DNA of 64,000 bases from CAZWBR01 sp964632305 (GCA_964632305.1 CAZWBR010000018.1:7728-71727); one strand, 5' to 3'; positions 8,886-17,536 are shown, counted from the first letter of the stretch. The notes: a model not told the origin generated them from the letters alone. A program made the numbers and translations.

Positions 8886-9397
8886 TAGCATACAAACTTC
8901 GTCAATGGACATTTGATGATTTGGAGAGTGTGTCGCGTCATGCCGATAATCCAAAAATTACCCGTTTTATGTCCGATGGGTTCCCGATCAGCCGAGATCA
9001 GTGGAAACTATTTCTGGAGCATGTTGTCCAAAATAAGTCATTGCATTATCAGGCCATAGAGATTGACGGGGAAGCAGTCGGGGGAATAGGCATTAGTCCG
9101 AAAACCGATATCTTGCGAAACAATGCCGAGCTCGGTTACTGGTTAAGCGAAAATTATTGGGGGAAGGGGATCATGGTAAGGGCCGTTGAAGAGATCACGA
9201 AGACCGCTTTCGATACTCTCCCTATCAACCGGATATTCGCCACGCCGTTTGGTAACAATATCGCTTCTCAACGTCTGCTCGAAAAATGTGGTTTCCACCT
9301 TGAAGCACGCTTCGAAAAGATTATCCTCAAGAATGGTGAGTTGCTCGATGAACTGGTTTACGCGTCACGAAGAAAGGATTGTTCTTCCGATCGTTGA
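8882..9397 (+). CDS. GNAT-family N-acetyltransferase (RimJ/RimL-like)
   Basis: Acetyl-CoA-dependent acyltransferase of 171 aa. The layout is that of Acetyltransf_3: start YKLRQWTFDDLESVSRHA, beta-strand IGGIGI near residue 65, GYWLSENYWGKGIM (the acetyl-CoA-binding Q/R-x-x-G-x-G/A region) and the end NIASQRLLEKCGF, a hallmark of RimJ/RimL and related enzymes. The substrate may be a protein N-terminus, a spermidine-like amine or another small molecule and cannot be read from sequence. It overlaps the DUF3788 gene by 4 bp. Confidence 0.9.
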   Translation: MIAYKLRQWTFDDLESVSRHADNPKITRFMSDGFPISRDQWKLFLEHVVQNKSLHYQAIEIDGEAVGGIGISPKTDILRNNAELGYWLSENYWGKGIMVRAVEEITKTAFDTLPINRIFATPFGNNIASQRLLEKCGFHLEARFEKIILKNGELLDELVYASRRKDCSSDR

Positions 9398-9435
9398 TCC
9401 TGCTTTGTTTTGGAATCTCTACTGCCTTAAACTTT

Positions 9436-9443
9436 TATATTTG
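9436..9443 (+). promoter_or_regulatory. Bacteroidota -7 box TATATTTG
   Basis: Matches TAnnTTTG exactly; TTTG at 9409-9412 is a loose -33 candidate (23-bp spacer). The predicted start near 9450 lies 14 bp before the ATG of the orphan signal peptide at 9464. Confidence 0.5.
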
Positions 9444-9463
9444 TCTCTTTGCCGACTGTGAAA

Positions 9464-9686
9464 ATGAAAACATCCTCTGCTTTCCGTTATTTTAGCCTCC
9501 TGCTAATCATTCAATTTAGCGGTAATCCTGGATGATGTTGAGCCCGATACCTACCAACGCAAGGTTGGGAGAGAAGGTTGCAAAACTGGTCCTGCGCGAA
9601 GACAATCAGATCAACGAAGAGAAGGGAACCAATTTGGGAAGGGCCGAGTTGAAGGACCAAAAAAAGATGATGTCTGTCAAGGGTAG
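9464..9686 (+). pseudogene. remnant of a secreted-protein gene (orphan signal peptide)
   Basis: ATG at 9464 opens a 23-codon reading frame (MKTSSAFRYFSLLLIIQFSG and three more residues) that looks like a clean Sec signal peptide and ends at TGA 9533-9535. A good -7 box is 20 bp upstream. Coding-like sequence continues in other frames: in-frame DVEPDTYQRKVG directly after the stop, then EKVAKLVLREDNQINEEKG one frame over, until TAG at 9684. This is what a secreted-protein gene with one nonsense change and at least one frameshift would look like. The parent family is not recognised. Alternatively, it is chance sequence with a fortuitous start. Confidence 0.4.
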
Positions 9687-9757
9687 GAATAATTCCTGTG
9701 CTTTGTTTTTTATAATTGTTTGTTGTACTTTTAGATACAATCAAAAGTTCAGTAGCC

Positions 9758-10570
9758 ATGAAGTTGAAATTGATCTTTTTAATCATCTTCTGTGTCGCTA
9801 TTCTCCATTCCTGCGACAAAGAGCGGGAGAGCATCTTCCCAGTTGAAAATCAGGATAGCCCTCTGCTGACGAAGGAAATCTATTCCGACGAATTGTTTAA
9901 TCAGTACACTTATTCCAACGAGAACCTGCTGAAGGAGCGGAAAAGCAAATGGGCCTACACCGTTTATCATTACAATGAGAATCACCAGTTGGTCACCTAT
10001 GATTTTTATTACGATTCGCGTATTTTCAGCAGCGATTGGGCTACAGCCCAGGCAGCGATGAATAGAACTGATTGGGTAACTCCTGAAAATACCGAACTAA
10101 CCGGCACCGGAAAGTATTTCTATTCGAAGAACGGGCAACTCGAAAAGATTCAGGTTACCAATCTGTCGAGCGGAACGAATTTTTTAACCACTTTTGATTA
10201 TGATGCAAATGGCCGTATCGCGAAAAAAACCTTCCGGGACAACAATCAAGCCGAAAGCTTCATCGAATATGCTTATGATGAACGTGGCAATCTGATCCGT
10301 GAAACGCGTTACTATCTTTCGAATGGCGCTTCCCAAAAAAGCAGCACTACCGAATATCTCTATGACAATCAAAAGAACCCCTACAAGGCATTTCAGCGGC
10401 TGCTGCTGCCCGGAGAAAATACCAACGAAAATAATATAGTAAAGCAAACAGTTACTTTTTACGAGGATATCCCCGGAGTCGATAAGGTCCAGGTTGCCGA
10501 ATCGGCCTATCAGTATAATCAGCAGGGTTATCCGGTCTCAAAAGGGGTGGTTCATTACGAATATCAATGA
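9758..10570 (+). CDS. lipoprotein with YD/RHS-like repeats
   Basis: Protein of 270 aa. The N-terminus MKLKLIFLIIFCVAILHSC is a lipoprotein signal with lipobox LHSC; this fixes the start at 9758, although an in-frame upstream ATG exists at 9716. The rest contains several Tyr-Asp motifs spaced as in YD/RHS repeats: FDYDANGRIAKKTF, YAYDERGNLIRETRYY, YLYDNQKNPYKAF and YQYNQQGYPVSKG. Such beta-rich repeats are common in Bacteroidota surface lipoproteins of unknown function. It stands alone and ends in a strong terminator. Confidence 0.85.
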   Translation: MKLKLIFLIIFCVAILHSCDKERESIFPVENQDSPLLTKEIYSDELFNQYTYSNENLLKERKSKWAYTVYHYNENHQLVTYDFYYDSRIFSSDWATAQAAMNRTDWVTPENTELTGTGKYFYSKNGQLEKIQVTNLSSGTNFLTTFDYDANGRIAKKTFRDNNQAESFIEYAYDERGNLIRETRYYLSNGASQKSSTTEYLYDNQKNPYKAFQRLLLPGENTNENNIVKQTVTFYEDIPGVDKVQVAESAYQYNQQGYPVSKGVVHYEYQ

Positions 10571-10586
10571 TCGGGAATAATTTTTT

Positions 10587-10624
10587 AGACCCCGAGGATT
10601 CCCAAAACCTTCGGGGTCTTTTGA
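10587..10624 (+). terminator. intrinsic terminator after the YD-repeat lipoprotein
   Basis: AGACCCCGA pairs with TCGGGGTCT across a 14-nt loop, followed by TTTTG. It is 16 bp past the stop codon. Confidence 0.85.
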
Positions 10625-10683
10625 TTTGCCAGGTTTCCGAATGTTTTGCAGGATAGCAAGGTCAGCAGTGCCGATTATAATTC

Positions 10684-10712
10684 TTTGTTAATCGCTCCTT
10701 TTGCTATTTTTG
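10684..10712 (+). promoter_or_regulatory. promoter of the flavin reductase gene
   Basis: -33 box TTTG (10684-10687) and -7 box TATTTTTG (10705-10712) with a 17-bp spacer, slightly shorter than the usual 19-21. The predicted start near 10719 is only about 10 bp before the ATG. Confidence 0.6.
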
Positions 10713-10728
10713 TAAAAATTCAAGAATC

Positions 10729-11319
10729 ATGGCAAAGCAAAACTGGAAACCGGGCAACATGGTCTATCCGCTACCGGCAGCACTGATTAGTTGCGGGAAC
10801 AGTCCTGAAGAATATAACCTGCTGACCATCTCGTGGCTCGGAACTCTTTGTACCGACCCGCCCATGTGTTATATCTCGGTTCGTCCGGGTCGCCATTCTT
10901 ATGAGATAATCAAGCGTAACGGCGAGTTCGTGATCAATCTTACGACAGTTGAAATGGCGAAGGTAACTGACTGGTGCGGGGTGAAATCGGGTCGCGATAT
11001 GGATAAGTTTAAGGAGTCGGGGCTTACCCCGATGCCCGCTTCCGTGGTCAATTGTCCCATTGTTGGGGAATCGCCCGTGGCGATCGAATGCCGGGTACGC
11101 GAAATAAAGCCCCTCGGCTCTCACGATATGTTTATTGCCGATGTGGTTAATGTCGTAGCCGACGATCGTTACATTCATCCCGATTCAGGTGCTTTCGATT
11201 TGGCCTCAGCCGGTTTGCTGGCCTATTCGCACGGACAATATTTCGGTTTAGGAAAAAGAATCGGGAAATTTGGCTGGAGCGTGATGAAGCCAAAAACAAA
11301 AAAGCGGCTTTCCCGTTAA
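10729..11319 (+). CDS. flavin reductase-like FMN-binding protein (flavoredoxin family)
   Basis: Protein of 196 aa with the flavin reductase-like split-barrel fold. Visible family marks are the start WKPGNMVYPLPAALISCG, the segment NLLTISWLGTLCTDPPMCYISV (FMN phosphate contacts), RHSYEIIKRNGEFVINL and EIKPLGSHDMFIADVV with the conserved GSHD. Members bind FMN and shuttle electrons or reduce free flavin with NAD(P)H; the partner is not given by context, since the gene is alone. The C-terminal basic tail (KPKTKKRLSR) is unremarkable. Confidence 0.88.
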   Translation: MAKQNWKPGNMVYPLPAALISCGNSPEEYNLLTISWLGTLCTDPPMCYISVRPGRHSYEIIKRNGEFVINLTTVEMAKVTDWCGVKSGRDMDKFKESGLTPMPASVVNCPIVGESPVAIECRVREIKPLGSHDMFIADVVNVVADDRYIHPDSGAFDLASAGLLAYSHGQYFGLGKRIGKFGWSVMKPKTKKRLSR

Positions 11320-11579
11320 TACAGGTGACGGCTTCTCCCGTTTCATGGGTTCCGTTAAGGCTTCTTTTAGCCTCTGGAACGATTTGAAAAAGAACATTCT
11401 GATCCCGAACCGCCCGATGCGGAAGGTCCAGGAGGAGATTTTGTTTGGCAAAGTTCGGGATTCCTGCTTTCGGGGAAATAGTTTTTTAATTTTTCGGGTG
11501 TAATGATCATCCTATTATACATGACAAATAACGAATCCGGGATAAAGAAAAATAATAAGTGCATTAACTATTAACATCT

Positions 11580-13688
11580 ATGAAAAACAATTTAATTATC
11601 GGACTCCTGCTCCTGGCAGGGATGACATCTTGTAATATGAATAAAGAAGTAAAAGAGACAAACCCGTTATTGGCCGAGTGGAACACCCCTCAGCAAACAC
11701 CTCCTTTCACGGAGATTAAACACGAGCATTATATACCGGCTATCGATAAGGCTTTGGCCGACGCAAAGGCCGAAGTGGATGCCATCATTAACAATTCTGA
11801 TGCCCCCACTTTTCAGAATACCATCGTGGCACTCGAATTATCAGGCAAAAAGCTTGACCGAATTACTTCAGTCCTTTTTAACCTCAATTCGGCTGAAACC
11901 GATGACTCCATTCAGGCCATTGCCCGCGATGTATCGCCCAAGCTTAGCGAATTCAGTAACTATGTATCGCTGAACGAACAGCTGTTTCAGAAAGTAAAGT
12001 CGGTCTATGAGCAGAAAGAGCAATTGAAACTTCAGGGCGAAGATCTTAAATTACTTGAAGACCGATACAAAGGGTTTGTAAGAGGCGGGGCTAATCTGGT
12101 CGGGGATGCCAGGAAGCGCTACGCCGATATCAATACTGAGCTTTCCAATTTGACCCTGAAATTTGGCGAGAATGTTCTGGCCGAAACCAATGCTTATTCT
12201 CTGTTGATTACTGACGAAAAGGATCTGGCTGGTCTTCCGGAATCCGAACGTGAAGCCGCTGCGCAGTTGGCAAAGTCTAAAGAGAAAGAGGGCTGGATGT
12301 TTAACCTTCAGGGCCCCAGTTATACCGCCTTCATGAAGTTCGCCGACAACCGCAAGCTCCGCGAAGAGATATATAAAGCCTATAACTCCCGCGCGTTTCA
12401 ACAGAACGATAAGAATAACGAAGAGGTCATTCGACAGATTGTTAATCTGAGGATGGAAAGGGCCAAACTACTGGGCTATCAGAACCATGCGCAGTATGTC
12501 CTTGAGGAGAGGATGGCCGAAACCCCTGAAAAGGTGAATGACTTCCTGAAGAAACTCCACGAAGCTTCGCGCCCGTTCGCGCAGAAGGAGTTTGATGAAC
12601 TGAAAGCCTTCGCGAAGAGCCAGGGATTCAATGAAAAGTTCGAACGCTGGGACTGGTCCTACTATTCAGAGAAGCTGAAGAACAGCAAATACGGCTTCGA
12701 CGAGCAGCAGGTGAAACCTTACTTCAAACTGGAGAACGTGATCGACGGTGTGTTTGGCCTGGCTACCCGCCTTTACGGCATTACCTTTAAGGAGAACAAA
12801 ATGATCCTGGTCTATCACCCCGATGTGAAAGCCTACGAAGTGTTCGATCAGGACGGCTCCTTCCTCTCGGTGCTCTACATGGATTTCTTTCCCCGCGATG
12901 GGAAACGTGGTGGGGCATGGATGACCGAATACCGTCCTGAAAGCAATCTCGACGGGAAAATGGAACGCCCGATCATTTCACTGGTGACCAACTTTACCAA
13001 ACCTACCGAGACCAAACCCTCGTTGTTAACCTTCTACGAGGTTACTACTTTCCTTCATGAGTTTGGTCACTGTCTGCACGGGATGTTGGCCAACACCAAA
13101 TATCCCGGATTGTCGGGAACCTCTGTTTACCGCGACTTCGTAGAGCTGCCTTCACAGGTCATGGAAAACTGGGGCACCGAAAAAGAGTGGCTCGACCTCT
13201 TTGCTACCCATTATGAGACAGGTGAGAAAATCCCGGCTGAATTGGTTCAGAAACTGATCGACGCCGAGAATTTCCAGGCCGGTTATATGAGCGAGCGCCA
13301 GCTTAGCTTCGGGATGAACGACATGGCCTGGCATTCCGTTACCGAACCTGTGACCGGCAGCATCGTCGAATTTGAGCAAAAAGCTCTGGCACCAACCGAT
13401 CTGTTCGGTACTTTGGAGGGATATTGTCTGAGTACCTCCTTCTCCCATATCTTTTCAGGTGGTTATGCGGCCGGTTATTATGGCTACAAATGGGCCGAAG
13501 TACTCGATGCCGATGCTTTCGACGCCTTCAAACAACATGGCATTTTCGATCAGGCCACTGCCACTTCTTTCCGTAAGAATATTCTGGAGAAAGGCGGTAC
13601 CGAGCATCCGATGACGCTCTACAAAGCCTTCCGCGGCCATGAACCTTCCATAGAGCCTTTGCTCGAACGAAGCGGCTTGAAGAATTGA
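11580..13688 (+). CDS. dcp: M3-family peptidyl-dipeptidase (Dcp), lipoprotein form
   Basis: Zinc metallopeptidase of 702 aa that removes dipeptides from peptide C-termini. The active site HEFGH is at residues 493-497, followed by CLHGM and the third-ligand region further on, as in thimet oligopeptidase-like M3 enzymes. The N-terminus MKNNLIIGLLLLAGMTSC is a lipoprotein signal (lipobox MTSC), so unlike cytosolic E. coli Dcp this enzyme should be anchored outside the cytoplasm, a common arrangement in Bacteroidota. The length fits Dcp (about 680 aa plus signal). Single-gene unit with its own terminator. Confidence 0.93.
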   Translation: MKNNLIIGLLLLAGMTSCNMNKEVKETNPLLAEWNTPQQTPPFTEIKHEHYIPAIDKALADAKAEVDAIINNSDAPTFQNTIVALELSGKKLDRITSVLFNLNSAETDDSIQAIARDVSPKLSEFSNYVSLNEQLFQKVKSVYEQKEQLKLQGEDLKLLEDRYKGFVRGGANLVGDARKRYADINTELSNLTLKFGENVLAETNAYSLLITDEKDLAGLPESEREAAAQLAKSKEKEGWMFNLQGPSYTAFMKFADNRKLREEIYKAYNSRAFQQNDKNNEEVIRQIVNLRMERAKLLGYQNHAQYVLEERMAETPEKVNDFLKKLHEASRPFAQKEFDELKAFAKSQGFNEKFERWDWSYYSEKLKNSKYGFDEQQVKPYFKLENVIDGVFGLATRLYGITFKENKMILVYHPDVKAYEVFDQDGSFLSVLYMDFFPRDGKRGGAWMTEYRPESNLDGKMERPIISLVTNFTKPTETKPSLLTFYEVTTFLHEFGHCLHGMLANTKYPGLSGTSVYRDFVELPSQVMENWGTEKEWLDLFATHYETGEKIPAELVQKLIDAENFQAGYMSERQLSFGMNDMAWHSVTEPVTGSIVEFEQKALAPTDLFGTLEGYCLSTSFSHIFSGGYAAGYYGYKWAEVLDADAFDAFKQHGIFDQATATSFRKNILEKGGTEHPMTLYKAFRGHEPSIEPLLERSGLKN

Positions 13689-13716
13689 GTTATAATTTAA
13701 TTGTACGATATTCTGG

Positions 13717-13748
13717 AGAGGTTGCCCGCAAGGGTGACCTCTTTTGGT
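13717..13748 (+). terminator. intrinsic terminator after dcp
   Basis: AGAGGT (13717-13722) pairs with ACCTCT (13737-13742); an inner GCCC/GGGT pairing lengthens the stem. It is followed by TTTGGTTTTATT. Confidence 0.75.
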
Positions 13749-13950
13749 TTTATTATACCAATCCGAATGACGCTCTTTATCTCTGATTGGATTAATTTCT
13801 GAGAATGATCTGCGGGTCAATGAAGAAGAGTATCTGCTCCCGGTTGCTGCTGAGGGAATGACATTGTCTCTTAAAAGTATAACATGGTTTACTGGAGGGT
13901 CGGTCGAAGGGGAACTTCGTCATTTACCCATAGGACCGGTCACGGCCATT

Positions 13951-13981
13951 GCTCACCCCGAACCTGTTGAGGGGCTTTTTT
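13951..13981 (+). repeat. REP-like palindrome of the 'HPEPVEG' type
   Basis: The segment GCTCACCCCGAACCTGTTGA plus GGGGC and a T-run is a variant of the widespread intergenic palindrome whose translation reads HPEPVEG; the spurious frame 13858-14094 indeed contains that peptide. CCCC and GGGG form a short stem and the T-run makes it terminator-like. It lies in the 450-bp gap between dcp and the mannonate oxidoreductase gene. Apart from the dcp terminator and the uxuB promoter, I see nothing else in that gap. Confidence 0.55.
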
Positions 13982-14105
13982 CGTATAAAAATATCGTGCT
14001 AAGCTTCCGGTGTTGTTCAGTATTGTTATTTGCACCACGATGTGAAACTGCAAATAAAGTACAAGTTTCTGCAAAATTTCTGACAGAAAGTTGACAGGGT
14101 TTTCC

Positions 14106-14113
14106 TAATTTTG
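14106..14113 (+). promoter_or_regulatory. -7 box TAATTTTG of the mannonate operon
   Basis: Exact TAnnTTTG match; the predicted start near 14120 gives a leader of about 19 nt. No good TTTG -33 box at the usual distance; TTGACA at 14091-14096 is too close. The weak -33 would suit an activator-dependent catabolic promoter, which is inference. Confidence 0.5.
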
Positions 14114-14138
14114 TAATTCAATTTCAAATTATTAGAAA

Positions 14139-14957
14139 ATGGAAAATAATATATTTAGCCTAAAGGGTAGGGTCGCTGTCGTAACCGGCGGCGCCGGGGT
14201 TCTGGGTGGAAGCATCTCCCGCAGTCTGATTGCTGCCGGGGTGAAAGTCGCCATTCTTGATATTCGTGCCGAACTGGTCGATCAACGTGTCGAAGAGCTG
14301 AAGAAGTTAGGCGGCGAATGTATGGGCGTTGTGGGTAGTGTCCTCGATATGGAGGAGCTGGACCAGTTGGCTGCCGTCATCGAGAAGAAATGGGGTGGGG
14401 TCGATATCCTGGTCAACGCGGCAGGCGGTAATCTTCCAGGCGCTACTCTTGCAGTGGATCAGACTATTTTTGACATGAAGATAGCCGATTTTAACCGGGT
14501 CACCGACCTGAACCTGAATGGAACAGTTTATCCCGCTATTGCCTTCGGCAAAGTGATGGCAAAGAAGGGGAAAGGCAGCATCATCAATGTATCTTCAATG
14601 GCCACCTATTCCGCGATTACCCGTGTGCCGGGTTACTCGGTAGCCAAAACCGGCGTGAATATTTTCACCCAGTGGATGGCTTGTGAGCTGGCCCAGAAAT
14701 TCAGCGAGAAAATTCGTGTGAACGCTATCGCACCCGGTTTCTTTATCGGCGATCAGAACCGCGCAGTACTGATTAATCCTGACGGTAGTTTAACAGACCG
14801 TAGCATGAAAGTGATTGCCAAGACCCCGATGGGACGCTTTGGCGATATCTCCGAATTAAACGGTGCTGTGCAATTTCTCTGCTCCGATGCAGCCAGCTTC
14901 ATAACCGGCGTCATTCTCCCGATCGATGGTGGTTTCAGCGCCTTTAGCGGCGTCTAA
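14139..14957 (+). CDS. uxuB: SDR-family D-mannonate oxidoreductase
   Basis: Short-chain dehydrogenase of 272 aa. NAD(P) motif TGGAGVLGGS (about residues 16-25), structural NAAGG, catalytic Ser in NVSS and YSVAK (Tyr166, Lys170) are all present. The insertion around residues 100-125 and the ending FITGVILPIDGGFSAFSGV are as in the SDR-type fructuronate reductases of Bacteroides and Bacillus (YjmF), which are unrelated to E. coli UxuB. It would interconvert D-fructuronate and D-mannonate using NAD(P)H. The mannonate dehydratase gene directly downstream supports this strongly. Confidence 0.88.
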   Translation: MENNIFSLKGRVAVVTGGAGVLGGSISRSLIAAGVKVAILDIRAELVDQRVEELKKLGGECMGVVGSVLDMEELDQLAAVIEKKWGGVDILVNAAGGNLPGATLAVDQTIFDMKIADFNRVTDLNLNGTVYPAIAFGKVMAKKGKGSIINVSSMATYSAITRVPGYSVAKTGVNIFTQWMACELAQKFSEKIRVNAIAPGFFIGDQNRAVLINPDGSLTDRSMKVIAKTPMGRFGDISELNGAVQFLCSDAASFITGVILPIDGGFSAFSGV

Positions 14958-14961
14958 AGAA

Positions 14962-15092
14962 TAAGATTGACTATTATACTATTTACCATTGACTATTTTA
15001 GATTTGATTCCTTGAAGTGATTGGTAAATAGTAAATTAGTAAATAGTAAATCAACGATTAGTAAATAGTCAATGGTCAAATTGTCAATAATC
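14962..15092 (+). repeat. heptanucleotide repeats with inverted arms between uxuB and uxuA
   Basis: The 137-bp spacer is filled by diverged 7-nt units. TGGTAAA and TAGTAAA occur at 15022, 15029, 15037, 15044 and 15059, then TAGTCAA at 15066 and TGGTCAA at 15073. The left part holds the complement: TTTACCA and TTGACTA. Perfect inverted pairs include 14985-14997 with 15064-15076 (13 bp) and 14977-14987 with 15023-15033 (11 bp); these overlap on the left arm, so two hairpins compete. Confidence 0.85.
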
Positions 15093-15094
15093 AT

Positions 15095-16312
15095 ATGGAA
15101 GAATCCTCAATGATGTTAAAGACCTGGCGCTGGTTTGGCGCGAAGGATAATGTATCACTCGATCAGATTCGTCAGCTTGGCGCGACAGGCATCGTGACTG
15201 CCCTGCATCATATTCCCAATGGTGAGGCGTGGTCGGTCGAAGAGATCCTCAAGGTAAAGAAGGATATCGAAAATCACGGTTTAACCTGGGAAGTAGTTGA
15301 AAGTGTCCCTGTTTCCGAAGGGATCAAACAGGCAACCGACGACCGTGAACGGTTGATCGCCAACTATTGCACCAGCTTACGGAACCTCGGTAAATGCGGG
15401 ATCAGGACCGTCGTTTATAATTTCATGCCTGTTCTCGACTGGGCCCGCACCGATCTGCAATACCGTCTTTCTGACGGTACCGAGACCATGTATTTCGACT
15501 TCCCTACTTTCATCGCGTTCGATCTCTATATCCTGAAACGCCCCAACGGCGAAAAGGATTATCCGCCTTACCTGGTGGAGAAAGCCCGTGCGATCGCTGA
15601 AAAAATGACCAGGGAGGAAGCCGATCTTTTGGCTTACAACATCATAATTAAAACCCAGGGATTTATCGACGGGACGGTCGACGGGAGCGCCAGTGATCCT
15701 AAAGCGGTCTTCCTGTCTCTGATTCAAAAATATGACCGGATCGATGCGGATCAACTACGCGAAAACCTCCGTTATTTCCTCGGGAGAGTGGTGCCGGTGG
15801 CCGAAGAAGCCGGAGTTAACCTCTGCATCCATCCCGACGATCCGCCGTTCCCGCTGCTGGGACTGCCCCGCATCGCCAAGACCGCGGATGATTTCCGCTG
15901 GATCCTCAACTCCGTTTCATCGCCCAATAACGGCCTTACCCTCTGCACCGGTTCGCTCGGCGTGAGGGAGGATAACCTCCTCCCGGAGATGATCCGCGAG
16001 TTCGGTCCCCGTATCCATTTCTTCCACCTCCGCAACCTGAAACGTTCTGAAAACAATTGCTTTTATGAAGCAGGCCACCTGAACGGCGATCTGGATATGA
16101 AGGAGATCATGAAAGCGGTCATGGAAGAACAGGTACGCCGCAAAAAAGAGGGTAGAGCCGACTGGCTGATCCCTGTCCGCCCCGATCATGGACTGAAACT
16201 TTTGTATGATTATCAGCGCGACGATAATCCGGGCTATCCTTTGCTTGGCAGGATGCGAGGACTGGCCCAACTCGAAGGATTGGCACAGGGTGTGGCTGCC
16301 TTCATCAAGTAA
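15095..16312 (+). CDS. uxuA: D-mannonate dehydratase
   Basis: Converts D-mannonate to 2-keto-3-deoxy-D-gluconate in hexuronate (pectin, alginate, glucuronan) catabolism; a TIM-barrel enzyme that uses Mn2+ or Fe2+. The start TWRWFGAKDNVSLDQIRQLG and the segment GIVTALHHIPNGEAW are UxuA signatures. Metal-ligand regions NLCIHPDDPPFPLLGLPRI, FFHLRN and the final RPDHG are all seen. The length of 405 aa is normal. ATG at 15095 is used; ATG at 15110 or 15113 would also start close to the conserved region. It forms a two-gene unit with the oxidoreductase, separated by the heptad-repeat spacer. Confidence 0.95.
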   Translation: MEESSMMLKTWRWFGAKDNVSLDQIRQLGATGIVTALHHIPNGEAWSVEEILKVKKDIENHGLTWEVVESVPVSEGIKQATDDRERLIANYCTSLRNLGKCGIRTVVYNFMPVLDWARTDLQYRLSDGTETMYFDFPTFIAFDLYILKRPNGEKDYPPYLVEKARAIAEKMTREEADLLAYNIIIKTQGFIDGTVDGSASDPKAVFLSLIQKYDRIDADQLRENLRYFLGRVVPVAEEAGVNLCIHPDDPPFPLLGLPRIAKTADDFRWILNSVSSPNNGLTLCTGSLGVREDNLLPEMIREFGPRIHFFHLRNLKRSENNCFYEAGHLNGDLDMKEIMKAVMEEQVRRKKEGRADWLIPVRPDHGLKLLYDYQRDDNPGYPLLGRMRGLAQLEGLAQGVAAFIK

Positions 16313-16458
16313 TTCATTCGACAGGCTGACCATTGAAATCTTCTGTGCCCTGATTGATTTAACGGGGAGGCAGAAGCCCTTTTGTTATGCGAGTTTAAAA
16401 TAGCGTTATTTATTGGTTTCTTTGCCGAAAAAGTGGGGGCTGCCGAAAACATTTTTTT

Positions 16459-16466
16459 TATTTTTG
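16459..16466 (+). promoter_or_regulatory. -7 box TATTTTTG of pheS
   Basis: Exact TAnnTTTG match; the predicted start near 16473 gives a leader of about 17 nt. No clear TTTG at the -33 distance. Confidence 0.6.
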
Positions 16467-16489
16467 CAGTTCACGTTAATAGTGTTGAC

Positions 16490-17509
16490 ATGTTAGACAG
16501 GATCAAAGAATTACAGAAAGAGATCGAAGAGGCCATAGCCAATAGTGTTGAGGAGGCCGAAGAATTAAGAATCAAATATTTGAGTAAGAAAGGTGAAATC
16601 TCCAAATTATTTGATGAGTTTCGTACTGTCTCTTCCGATCAGAAGAAGGAGATCGGACAGGCTGTCAATACTTTGAAGAATTTTGCGGTCGAAAAGATCA
16701 ACCTTTTGAAGGATGGACTTCAGAATCAGGAGAGCAGCGCTTCGGGCCTCGATCTTTCCCTTCCGGGAGAACCGATGAGGCTGGGGACCCGCCATCCGAT
16801 CTCGATCGTGAAAAACGAAATCCTCGATATTTTCAAACGTCTCGGTTTCGTGGTCTCTGAAGGACCTGAGATCGAGGATGACTGGCATGTTTTCTCCGCG
16901 TTGAACTTTCCTGAAGAACACCCGGCACGCGATATGCAGGATACTTTCTTCATCCAGCGTAATCCTGATATCCTGTTACGGACCCACACCTCTTCGGTTC
17001 AGGTCCATGACATGGAAATAATGAAACCGCCGATTCGTACCGTTACCCCGGGACGGGTATTCCGTAACGAAGCCATCTCCTACAGGGCTCACTGTATGTT
17101 CCACCAGATCGAAGGATTGTATATCGACGAAAACGTATCTTTCGCTGATCTGAAACAAACCCTGCTCTATTTCGCGAAAGAACTCTTTGGCGAGAATACC
17201 GACATCAGGATGCGTCCTTCCTACTTCCCCTTCACTGAGCCTTCGGCTGAAGTGGATGTCTCCTGCTCGATTTGCGGGGGAAAGGGTTGTAATGTTTGTA
17301 AACATACCGGCTGGCTCGAGATCCTGGGCTGTGGCATGGTCGATCCGAATGTTCTTGAAGCCTCAGGTATCGATAGCGAAAAATATACCGGTTTTGCATT
17401 CGGGATGGGAATTGAACGCATCGCGATGCTGAAATTTGGTATTAACGACCTGCGTCTTTACTTCGAGAACGATGTGCGGTTCCTGCAACAATTTGAAGCT
17501 GCAAATTAG
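16490..17509 (+). CDS. pheS: phenylalanyl-tRNA synthetase alpha subunit
   Basis: Catalytic alpha chain (339 aa) of the alpha2beta2 class II synthetase. The N-terminal coiled coil (residues 1-90) binds tRNA; class II motif 2 is in GRVFRNEAISYRAHCMFHQI and motif 3 in GFAFGMGIERIAMLKFGI. A Cys-rich insertion, CSICGGKGCNVCKHTGW, near residue 265 is seen in a subset of bacterial PheS and could bind zinc. The start at 16490 is chosen because the promoter at 16459-16466 excludes the longer frame from 16382. pheT is not adjacent, as is common in Bacteroidota. Confidence 0.95.
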   Translation: MLDRIKELQKEIEEAIANSVEEAEELRIKYLSKKGEISKLFDEFRTVSSDQKKEIGQAVNTLKNFAVEKINLLKDGLQNQESSASGLDLSLPGEPMRLGTRHPISIVKNEILDIFKRLGFVVSEGPEIEDDWHVFSALNFPEEHPARDMQDTFFIQRNPDILLRTHTSSVQVHDMEIMKPPIRTVTPGRVFRNEAISYRAHCMFHQIEGLYIDENVSFADLKQTLLYFAKELFGENTDIRMRPSYFPFTEPSAEVDVSCSICGGKGCNVCKHTGWLEILGCGMVDPNVLEASGIDSEKYTGFAFGMGIERIAMLKFGINDLRLYFENDVRFLQQFEAAN

Positions 17510-17536
17510 GACCAGATCCTGGTAATAAAATATAGG

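Noticed and set aside
13858..14094. Plus-strand frame of 78 codons containing HPEPVEG
   Set aside because: This peptide is the translation of a common intergenic palindrome; the frame has no start signal and no homology.
16382..16489. N-terminal extension of PheS by 36 residues
   Set aside because: The extension contains the TATTTTTG promoter box and has no match to the PheS N-terminus, which begins MLDRIKELQKEIEE.
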